Below are positions 45,917 to 55,436 of a stretch of 64,000 bases of DNA, one piece after another; the stretch's first letter is position 1, and every line of letters begins with the position of its first letter. The position numbers and the translations under genes were made by a program. The notes under the pieces are model-generated. The model saw nothing but the letters and a program-made list of their open reading frames with translations. It had not been told where the DNA came from and searched no databases. This DNA comes from Hydnum rufescens UP504 (taxonomy: Eukaryota > Basidiomycota > Agaricomycetes > Cantharellales > Hydnaceae), in contig MU129035.1 of the NCBI GenBank assembly GCA_014904985.1, positions 62,001 to 126,000 on the forward strand, read 5' to 3'.

Positions 45917-45929
45917 TGGGCCCATAACC
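45917..45929 (-). promoter_or_regulatory. Half-tRNA(iMet)-type primer site of the gag-only element
   Basis: GGTTATGGGCCCA on the minus strand immediately after the 5' LTR end TTCAACA. Confidence 0.75.
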
Positions 45930-46052
45930 TGTTGAAAAAACTGGTCAGCAAGAGCCAAATACATTACATAATACACATATACATGACAGAGGCATGTATA
46001 TAAATATGGACAGGATACAATCAGGATCATCTGCGGACCCAATCTGCTGACA
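45930..46052 (-). repeat. 5' LTR of the gag-only element
   Basis: TGTTGAAAAAACTGG...CTGCTGACA on the plus strand; partner of 44408-44530. Confidence 0.88.
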
Positions 46053-46057
46053 CACAT

Positions 46058-46170
46058 CATAGCAGGTGCTCATGGTCATCTTATTAGATACTATTGTGGT
46101 CCCATAGCAGGTGGTGAAATGTCCATCCTGTAAGCACTCAGCAGTAGTAGGTGATAACCTGCTATTCTAC
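46058..46170. repeat. Continuation of the 20-21-bp minisatellite
   Basis: CATAGCAGGTG, CCATAGCAGGTGG and GTAGTAGGTGATAACC units resume after the gag-only element, in degraded form. Confidence 0.8.
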
Positions 46171-46189
46171 TACCCTTCAAGGGGGGGGT

Positions 46190-47448
46190 TTCATACATTA
46201 AAATGGGGCCTTGAAGGGTATTTGTAGTTGTTCTGTTATGGGTTTGTTGGCCCACAGTTCCTGTCTGCTGTGGAGACTAGGGAATCATAGTCAGAAAAGA
46301 ACCAACAATGGAAGATCTGACAAACAGTATCCTTAGACCCAATGAAAGTCCATGACTCAAGGTCAAATGAACATGTCTCAAGCACAGCAAGGTCTGCTAA
46401 GTATTTCTGCATGATCTCCATAACAAATTCAAAGGTGGAAGGCAGAAATATTGAGTCCATGTACATGACAATATGTCTCTTAAAGTCAATAGAAGTGGTT
46501 GCCCAGTGACTCTGGGATTTGAGATGGATTGGTATGATAATTTGCTCCATGTGCATAAACACAGGATGATGAAGATCCTTGTGCCATGTTGCCACTTTGT
46601 CAAAACCATCAAGTAAGCATGAAAAGAAAAGGTGTTGAAGACATGGATGGTAGGGCATGCAAACATCTTCAGGACATCGATATATGAGTTGATTGCATCA
46701 TCATTGACCAGAGTGCCATCTCAAAACATGATGAAACCTCCTTCAGAAGGGAGGTGTGGAGGCCATGGCCTCTGCCCATACTTCCTACAAGCCATGCTCT
46801 GGACCTAAGCCAGGAGAAAGGTATTAGATTCAAATGTACAGAAAAGCTTGAAAGTCACTTGCATTATCCAAAACCATCTGGGGTGGAGCTGAATGAAGAT
46901 GATAAGCCATAAGCTCACCAAGAGCAGAGGTGGTGAGTAATGGGTCCAAAGGAGGGTTAATCCAAGCTGATTCCAGCACACCAGGCACATTGGGATTTGT
47001 AAGCAGGAAGACAGAGATGGGAGGATTTCAAGCACAGAAAAAGGGCCCCAGGCCCAAGAACTTTGCCACCACTTCATATGACTTTGTCAATAGTGGTATG
47101 GACTCTTGTTGGGGGTCTACCACTACCAATGCTTTGAGAAAGGCCTGCTCTTCATAATATTTCTCATCCCTGTATTGGTAGTAGAACCTTGGATAGCCGT
47201 ATGCAGGGGCTGAGAACCAAGGAAATGGATGATCAAAGGGGACTGCATACTCCACTGATATAAGAAGGAAGTCATGCTCCAGTCCTGGTGAGACATTGGT
47301 CGTATTTTGCCAAGGTGTCTTCAAACATGGTATCCTGTCCCAAACTGTCTCAGACCACAGTTCCAAAATGGTCACCACAAACATGGGTACCCCATCTCAC
47401 TCCAACCCTCTGATGACTCCAGAGACATGGGAGTCCTCCAAATCTTCC
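46190..47448 (-). pseudogene. Ulp1-like (peptidase C48) protease relic
   Basis: Minus-strand coding pieces share one direction. The upstream part reads YGYPRFYYQYRDEKYYEEQA and KSYEVVAKFLGLGPFFCA (47200-47030), a TGA where arginine is likely, then SVFLLTNPNVPGVLESAW with LDNASDFQAFLYI (about 47010-46840). The C-terminal part (46658-46236) has IIIPIHLKSQSHWATTSIDF and HIVMYMDS, matching the His-Trp...Asp spacing of Ulp1/SENP cysteine proteases, and IFHCWFFSDYDSL where the Gln and Cys of the catalytic site would lie, but that part is altered. Ulp1-type domains are common in fungal DNA transposons. The gene is cut upstream by a gypsy LTR. I am fairly unsure of the family and certain that it is broken. 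Confidence 0.45.
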
Positions 47449-47925
47449 TGTCAGGGCCATGCTGTGAGGGCACCAAACAAATATAAACACACATAATTCT
47501 GACTGAGTCCACAAGAATCCAGGCAAGAATGAGATAAGAAGGTCAGAGAGGTTGGAGGAGCAGTCCAGCCGCCTGGAAGGGACTGGGCAGAAATGAGCAC
47601 AGCAGTCCTTAAGCTTGTGGAGTCAACTGGAAAATACTTGAAGCTGTAGTCTAGAGTAACAGTGGAAATCCTGAGATTATGTAATATGAACAAGGAATAC
47701 AAGAAGGCTGACCTGTAGTCTGGAGTAACAGCAGAAATCCTGAGACCAAAGCTGAGGTCTCTGGACTTCACTGCCAGACTACTTATACATGATTGCTATA
47801 CTATGGGGGAGTGATTGCTAAACAGGAGATGGTTACAGGGGGGCAGGAACAGGAATGCAGGCAGGGGGAAAGTGGACAGGAACAGGAATGCATGGAAGCA
47901 TACTGGAAGCACAGGCTGGTCAGTC
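47449..47925 (-). repeat. Truncated, CpG-depleted LTR of the gypsy family
   Basis: Starts TGTCAGGGCCATGCTG at 47449 and follows the LTR at 36274 to about 47925, but the terminal CCCTGACA is missing and no target duplication is visible. It is the most CpG-poor of the four LTR copies in the window, so probably the oldest. Confidence 0.8.
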
Positions 47926-48415
47926 ACATGGGGGACCTAATTTAGGTACTACTTTCGGGGCAGAAAATGGTACCTAATAGGTCCCCCAGACCTTACAGCC
48001 AAAATCAGGCTATTCCAATTCAGTTTTTGGGCCATCTATTGGCCAATCCATGGCTGTGCCAGATTATATATTTATGTATTATTATTTGTTTGCTATTTAT
48101 TATTATTATTATTATTACTATTATTATATACATATTATACTATATACATATTATCCCCCCCCCTGGGGTCTGCCACCACAGGGGGGATGGTTTATTGTGG
48201 GTCATGTGCCCACATATACCCACCATACCCTCCACAGCAAGTGCGGTCAGGGACCAGTTCCTTTTGGGCACTCCCTTGAGGGGTTGGTCTTCATTTGTGG
48301 GAGTTCATTTGTAATTATCATTTGCCATGTCTCATTTGGCCAGTTCTGCTTGGGGCTCACAGGGATTCTGGTTCAGGATCTAGAGAAATAAATAATAAAA
48401 TATTAGTGCAACAGT
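47926..48415. other. Non-coding stretch with hairpin and TTA microsatellite
   Basis: GGGGGACCTAATTTAGGTA (about 47932) pairs with GGTACCTAATAGGTCCCCC (about 47972). A (TTA)n/(TAC) tract occupies about 48082-48150. No gene. Confidence 0.7.
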
Positions 48416-49396
48416 AATGCAGCACAAAAAGAGCAGCTTATGCTGCTCTTTTTGTGCCACAAGAATAAGAAATAAAAAAGAAAAGAAAAGATATGTTATA
48501 GTACCCACACCTGCTGTGGTGGTGTGGGGTACTGAGGCCATGGGCTCTGGCTCATATGTATGGCAGTTCGTATGGCAGTTCATATGGGGCTTGCACAGGT
48601 GCCCCATCATTCAGGCATCAATAAGGGGGGTTATGCGGGGGGGTTTGTGTCGGTATTTGTTCACAGGGGATGTTGAAACCTACAGAATAAAACTTGTCAA
48701 TTAGTTAAGAATTAAACACCATGCAAAAAGAGCAGCTTTTGCTGCTCTTTTTGTGTGGCTGTAGCTACTGGGCCAGGGACTTCCCTTATATAGGACCACA
48801 CACCTGCCATGGTGGGTGTGTGGTTCCTGGGACCTCATTTGGCACAGTGCCATATGTCGCATCATTGGCACAGTATGCTGCATTGTTGGCATGGTACTGT
48901 AGGTCACATCATTGCCACATTGCTGTACATCATGTTGTTGGCACAGTACTGTAGGTCACATCATTGGGGTGTTGGGGCAGGTTGTGTCATTGGCACATTG
49001 CCATAGGGCATGTCACTGGCATGGTACTGTAGGTCGCGTCATTGCATTGCCATACATCACATCATTTGGCATGTCTTTGCTTGGGGCATTGCTGTTTGGG
49101 CCCTCATTTTGTGTGTTTTTGTTGTGCCTTGGACTCCAGGTCTCAATCTAGAAAAATACAAAATATGTTAGTAAAAAGATTCAAAGGAGCACAAAAAGAG
49201 CAGCTTTTGCTGCTCTTTTTGCACTGTTGTATCTACTAGGGAAAACACTCACCTTGTGACCACACCCCCACAGTGGCAGGTGTGTGGTCATGTGCTTGCC
49301 TTTCCAGGCAGTTGCTTGTTTTGGTTGTGGAGATGTGAAGGAAGATGCAAACTCAATGCTGGCAATTGCTGGTATTTAAGAAGCACCCAGTGCTGA

Positions 49397-49952
49397 CACT
49401 ACAAGCACAGTACACATTAATAGTAAGCATGTAGATGCAAAATAAATACTATATAATAAATATTTGTCCAAGAAAATTCTAAGAAGAAGAAGATAATGAG
49501 TCAGAGCTCAATAAGGTGTGATATGGCTAATTGCAAAGTGGATTGGGCCACTTCTATGCATCAGAATTGGCTGAAATTTGAATATATTGATGGTATATAT
49601 GCACTCTACATGGATGATGAGTTATATTGGATGTTCTGGGCATTTTTCAATTTTTCACACCTTCAATCCCCTAAATAGGGAATTGAAGGTGTGAAAAATT
49701 GAAAAATGCCCAGAACATCCAATATAACTCATTGTCCATGTAGAGTGCATATATACCATCAATATATTCAAATTTCAGCCAATTCTGATGCATAGAAGTG
49801 GCCCAATCCACTTTGCAATTAGCCATATCACACCTTATTGAGCTCTGACTCATTATCTTCTTCTTCTTAGAATTTTCTTGGACAAATATTTATTATATAG
49901 TATTTATTTTGCATCTACATGCTTACTATTAATGTGTACTGTGCTTGTAGTG
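49397..49952. repeat. Near-perfect 556-bp palindrome
   Basis: CACTACAAGCACAGTACAC at 49397 mirrors GTGCTTGTAGTG at 49952. The two arms of about 277 bp differ at only a few positions, for example CATGGATGATGAG versus the complement of CTCATTGTCCATG. The same 60-residue frame is therefore open on both strands (49496-49678 and 49671-49853) and is not a gene. Confidence 0.93.
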
Positions 49953-50389
49953 CCAGCACTTGGGCACTTCTTGAGTATCAGCACTTGCTGGCATTGAATT
50001 TCACAACTATGCAGCCACACCCTAAGGCAACACACATGACCACCACATGACCCCATGACCCCATGACCACACCCCTGCTGCTGCAGGTGTGTGGTCATAA
50101 GGTGAGTTTCCATTTTAGTAGGTACAATGGTGCAAAAAGAGTAGCAAAAGGTACTCTCTTTGTGCTGGTTTTAATTTCTTTACTAACAACTTTATTATTC
50201 TAGGTTATGGCTTTGTCCCAGGTGCCAATGAGGAGGCCTGACCTGCCACAAATGAGGACCTGCAGAGCAAGCCCCCCAGAACAACAAAGGAGACTGGCAA
50301 ACAACAATGCCAAACAAAGGGATGAACCACACACCCACAGTAGTGGGTGTGTGGTTCTATACAAGGTATGTAATGTAACCCCAATGGTA

Positions 50390-51955
50390 TAGAAGAAGGA
50401 TTGAGAGCTCTGATGACTGTCAAATCAAACTCTGGTTCAGCCAGTGTGTAGATGGGAGACTGTATTTCTGTTTTTATTCAATGGGCTGGTTTTCTCTGAT
50501 GGTTGATCACTCTCTAACAAGTTGTGTATGATATTCAGTGGAGGATAAGGTTGTGGTATGGACTAGCGATAGTCAATGATATATCGTGGGATGCTTGTGA
50601 AAGGCTTATACATGTTGTATTGAACTGTTTACTGCTATTTGTGTGTATCTATTTGTGTCCTCCTGGTCAAAATGCGGATTCTAAAGAGGGTTCTAGACTA
50701 GTTTAAGCTTGATTCAGTGTGTCAATGTGTGTCTTTCTTCTTCTGACTTGACTTTGTTATTACTCACCTTTCCTTGGATGTCCAGCAACTCTAACCTTAG
50801 GTCCTGCAACTATCTTTGGCTTAGTATTTCGCATAGAGGGCTTCCAGTGACTTAGTCTTAACAACCTTGTATATGACTTAGCTCCAGATGGCTTTAGATC
50901 AGTACTCTCTTCAGATGCAAGCAGATTTGTAGACAGTAGTATATTCCAGTAGTGAGTAGATGGGGGGATACAGGAAAATCTACCAGCTTTTATACCTTTC
51001 TGAAGGTGGCTGTGTTTAAAGAATATGACTCACTCCTAGGTGAGTCATATGTGAGTCATAGGTGAGAACAATAGGGTTGTCAAGGAGGGTGAGTCATTCA
51101 TAAGGTGGTTGCAAGGAAGGCGAGTCATTCATAAACAGAACAAAAGGGTTGCTAAGAAGGTGTTATCTTTCATAAAGTGGTTGCAAGGAAGGTGAGTCAT
51201 TCATAAACAGAACAAAAGGGTTGTCAAGGTGTTATCTTTCTTATCTGTGAAGTTCTAGAAGTTATTTGTGGCAATGGGATATGAAATCAAAGGATATTTC
51301 TGAGTTCTTGGAGATTAATTTGTTTGTAGTCCAGTGGTTAAGATGTTTTTGTTGCTGGTTGATAATGGGGACAAGTGCATGGGATGGGATTTGATGCAGA
51401 AACAACGGTTTGCATCTGTAATAGACATTCTTGGTATCATTCAATGCGGATTTTTAACAGCTTTCTGGGTGCAATGGTTCCAAGCAGATCGGATGTGAAC
51501 TGACAGAGAAATTCATAAAATACTAATGGGTGTTGATTCTGATAATACTATTGTTCTGTAGAGCTCAGTTCTAATCTGTTCTTCACACACTCAGTCCCAT
51601 TGGATGCGGATGTTGTATATCTTTCTAGGAGAGGTTATTCTGAGAGGATTAGATGTGAACTGACAGAGAGATTCATTTTTTACTAGAAATTCCGGATTTT
51701 GATAGTAATATTGGTCTGGAGAGTGCAGTTCTGGTCTGTTCAACTTGTGTTTGGTACCATTCGAAAGCTGTGAATTGTGGCTTTCCAAGAGTTATATGGG
51801 CGTACCTCTCCGATCAAAACTGATGGAGTAATTGAATGAACTCTGTTTTCATGCATAGCCATAATTAATTTCGTAATAGGTCACATGATCATTCCATAGG
51901 CTGGGATCAATGGATATTTGCTTTTCTGATACTGGATGTTTTTATCTTCCACAAC
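50390..51955. other. Foreign insert in FB3 with tandem repeats
   Basis: No gene recognised. It contains a duplication of about 70 bp (GTTGCAAGGAAGG...AACAAAAGGGTTG, 51108-51230) and several GTGAGTCAT words (51030-51200). A diverged tandem repeat of about 160 bp follows (units near 51444 and 51604, third partial unit near 51765), sharing ATGCGGAT, GATGTGAACTGACAGAGA and TCTGTTCTTCA-like words. CpG is higher here than in the surrounding repeat. Confidence 0.6.
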
Positions 51956-52794
51956 AGCACCCAAAGAGCAGCAACAACTGCTCTTTTTGTGTTGCTTTTA
52001 TTTTTTGAACTAATAATATTTTATTCTAGGTATCACCACAAATGAACCTGCAAAGCAAGCCAGAATGACAGCACCCCCACAAATGATGCACCACACAAAG
52101 AGAACCACACACCTGCTACTGCAGGTGTGTGGTTTTATACTCAGTATGGAATGTACCCTGATGGTGCAAAAAGAGCAGCAAAAGCTGCTCTTTTTGCATC
52201 ATTTTTCATTTTTTAACTAATAATTTTTCATTCTAGGTATCCTCACAAATGATGACCCATGGAGCAAGCCCACCATGCCTGCAAGGGAGACTGGTGAATG
52301 ACGACACACCATGAACCACACACCCACAGTAGCAGGTGTGTGGTTCTATCTGTGTATGTAATGCACCCCTGACAACACAAAAAGAGCAGCTTTCACTGCT
52401 CTTTTTGCATCACTTTAAATTTTTTAACTAATGATTTCTTATTCTAGGTATTGTCACAAATGGAGACCTGCAAAGCAAGCCCCCCCAGAACAACAACACC
52501 CCTGTGAACAATGACACACCACACAAAGAGAACCACACACCCACAGTAGCAGGTGTGTGGTTCTATCTATGCAAGGTATGTAACACACCCCCAATGATGA
52601 AAAAGAGCAGCAAAAGCTGCTCTTTTTGTGTTGCCTTTAATTTTTTATTCTAGGTATCACCACAACCAGAACAACAACACCCCTGTAAACAATGATGCAC
52701 CACACAAAGAGAAGAGCCACACACCCACAGTAGTGGGTGTGTGGTTGGTTCTATATAAGGTCACCTGATGATGTAGCCTTTTTGCATTGGAAAC

Positions 52795-53215
52795 AGTAAG
52801 TTACCATGAGAGCTTTGCAAAGATTGCAGTAAGTTACCATTACTGTGTTTTTGATGCATCAGGTTGGCTGTTGCATCAGCTGTGGTAACCCCAGGCATTT
52901 TAATATCAGCCAATGGCTCAGTTGGGTTCTTAATGGATTTGCATCCAATCATTTCCTATTTAGGATAATTTCCATACTGGGTTTGGGGTGACTAAAAATA
53001 TTATATAATGATTCCCAAATGGTATCCAGTTACATAATACACTGATTCCTATTGAAAAAAAAGCCTAAATGCGGAAATTAGATGAACTACATCCAGAAAA
53101 ATTTTCCCCATCCAGCCCAATGGGGGCCCAGGACCAGGGGGTGGCACCTGGGATGGATGGATGGACCCCTAGGGGCCCTGATACAGTGAAAAAACCAGGC
53201 CCAGGTGTAGTATTG
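52795..53215. repeat. Dispersed foldback-type repeat fragment
   Basis: Left part (GTAAGTTACCAT, GATGCATCAGG, GTGGTAACCCCAGG) matches 19180-19290; right part (GGTATCCAGTTACATAATACA... CAGCCCAATGGGGGCCCAGG ... GGATGGATGGATGGACCCC) matches FB1/FB2 arms and 19385-19530. It lacks terminal repeats. Confidence 0.65.
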
Positions 53216-55099
53216 CATTACTTTATCTACCATCCGTACTCCATGTATATTATGTAAGAGTGTGGCCACTGAGGATTCTAAGTCCCCACAGTGGTGGAAT
53301 CAAATTACCTTTTTGCCTGGACCTCGTAGCTCACACTCGAACCATGAAACCAATGCAGCCATGCCGCGACCCCACGACCAAGTCATGTAACTTCTCTAAC
53401 ACATCAAGACATGTGATCCATCACCATAGAGCATGGGGCAGAGATGGATAAGGAGAGTCGCGTATGAGCACAACTCTACTAAGTGAGTGCCATCTTCTAG
53501 GATCTTAACTAACCCTCCTCTTCATCCCTAGATAGTAACTGAGCCCCTTGGCCAGTTACTACCACCTCCCCTCCCCTAATCCCTTCCTCTCCTCTCGTTT
53601 CTCCCATGCCTGAAGTGAAGCCAGTGCCTAGCTTTGTTCATGGCCCTCCTGTTAGAAGCCAGTGCTTAGAACGGTTGGATTATCCTTCCTCTTCTATTCA
53701 CAGATACATCAAATCCGCCTCATTGTTGGAGGGACAAATCCCTACTATGTGCAAACCCTATCCGAGGATGATCTTTCAAATAAACGAACCAATTTCCATG
53801 TCAATCCGGACATCAATTCCCATGCTGTCATTCATTTGAGAACAAGCCTGAATCCCATATGTCTAATACCCATGAATCCACGCCATTCCTTTGTTTGCAC
53901 ATGAGCCAATTTATTATGTATCCATGGCACTTCAACAGGCCACCCTAAATTCCACCTTTCTATGCCATACCTCTATGTGGCAATAGCAATTCAACTTGCT
54001 TGCTTTGTTTGACCTTCAATCAATCCTGCTTCTGACACACGCTTCCTGTTGCCTCAAGGGTGACTCTAATGAATTGTGATTATGTAATGCAACAGATTAC
54101 ACACCTGGGCCTTGATTCCGACTCGCGGACCTGTCACATGACAAATAGGGGCTAATGTGGTGCTCTCAAGGAGTAAACGTGGAATATCTCCCTCAGTTGT
54201 GATCGGATCAACTCGGCAAGACAGCACTCAGAAAGCTACGATTTACACCTTTCAGACAATACCAAACATGAGCCGAACGAATTAAAAATGCACTCTCCAA
54301 GTTGATTTTACTATGTGTTTCATATATCCCTTCAGTATGTTTCGATTCTATCAGTCAGTTTTGATCCAATTCATTCGGGACAAGTATGCCTAGAAAGCTG
54401 TCGACAGTCCGCATCCAATGGTACCAAGCGCAAAATGGGCGGATTAAAACTCGGCTCTCTACAATTTAACTCCCCCATGTCTCATTCCATTATTGCCTCC
54501 GCTTTTTTGATTATTAATGGCAATTATTCTCTACCCTCTTATATCCGATGAAGGGTACATTTAGGACGACCAGTTCCACCATTCCCTAAGGGATTCTGTT
54601 CAGTAGGAGAGGAGGAATAGCTTGGTTAAGCCATATTTCCCTATTCTGACTTGATTTTGGAACATCTCCTTCAGTTTTGAAGTGTTTGACTTTATTTCTT
54701 TTTCATCATTTTCGCCTTAATCCCACCTTTCTTCCGGTTACCATAGCATTTTTCTGTGATGTATATTAAGTGCAGGAGATGTGAAATTCTATAGTTTTCC
54801 CCCTCCCCAGTTTTGAGGCACTGATGTATTGCCACTGGTTCCTTGGGTGAATTCCACCAAGACTACTACACTTTGTCTAGGGCCTCAAGAGGAGAGCCTT
54901 AGGGTGTGGTTTTGTGACCCATATTCATTCTTTGTTCCATTGCTTGAGCAGCTGTTGCTTACAGCATTAGATTTCTATCCAAAAAGACCTTCCTTCCTTT
55001 GAGCCTCAACAATCGGATTGATCCCATGGTCCCCTCTTTTCATTCTCGATTCCATATCGTGGACTGTAGCTGGATTCTTCCCTCTGTTTCCCACTTACA
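53216..55099. other. No recognisable gene; one old repeat
   Basis: Composition is less CpG-poor than the TE relics, so this may be unique host DNA. Short frames (53606-53904, 54315-54551) show no coding character. Bases about 54180-54470 are a diverged inverted counterpart of the 160-bp tandem repeat at 51440-51840, with shared CAGTTTTGATC, TAGAAAGCT and CCGCATCCAATGG. Pyrimidine-rich stretches at 53500-53610 could be promoter-like, without firm support. Confidence 0.45.
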
Positions 55100-55436
55100 T
55101 TGTCTAACGATGACAAATACCACAGCTCCTCGAAGTCGAGAGCCATGTTATTACATTGGTTCCCTCTAGCCGATGAGGCAGTTGAACCAACTTCACCCAT
55201 GACATCCTGCAACTCCCAGTCAACTCTCTGTCTCCCTCCCTTATCTCTCGAAATGAGTAAATGGGCAAAGACACCCAAGTTAAACCTGCATATGGCAATC
55301 CCGCACCATGTCCTGTTGTCCCAGCACGATGATGTGCTCTATCACACTACTACACATGAATGCGTGGCTATCCCACCTTGACTATGCTCAATGGAATGCT
55401 ATTGGGAGATCACACAATGACTGGACGAGCCGGTAA

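Larger units (their letters stand above)
44408..46052 (-). mobile_element. Gag-only LTR element (TR-GAG-like), 1.65 kb
   Basis: Two 123-bp LTRs (44408-44530 and 45930-46052), 5-bp target duplication CACAT (44403-44407, 46053-46057) within the minisatellite, half-tRNA(iMet) primer site (45917-45929) and polypurine tract (44531-44539). The only coding region is a copia-type gag on the minus strand; there is no protease, integrase or RT. Such gag-only elements (TR-GAG) are known from plants and need an autonomous partner. An internal pol deletion of a normal copia element is the alternative. Confidence 0.88.
48416..52770. mobile_element. Foldback structure FB3 with alternating hairpins
   Basis: Arms inverted about a 556-bp near-perfect palindrome (49397-49952, centre about 49674). 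Each arm is built of repeats carrying hairpin A (AAAAAGAGCAGC/GCTGCTCTTTTT) and hairpin B (CCACACACC...GGTGTGTGG). A-type copies: 48423-48456, 48724-48753, 49192-49221, 50133-50162, 51962-51989, 52166-52197, 52378-52407, 52600-52628. B-type copies near 48502, 48800, 49256, 50080, 50326, 52107, 52317, 52532 and 52712. Between A and B a conserved word (TTATTCTAGGTAT...CACAAATGA) recurs. The right arm is split by foreign sequence (about 50390-51955). No coding sequence; termini and target duplication not found. Confidence 0.75.

Noticed and set aside
49496..49853. Two identical 60-codon frames on opposite strands
   Set aside because: Created by the 556-bp palindrome.
48423..52628. Hairpins followed by T-runs as bacterial-type transcription terminators
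   Set aside because: The stem itself contains the A and T runs, copies lie in a repeat array and the genome is eukaryotic.
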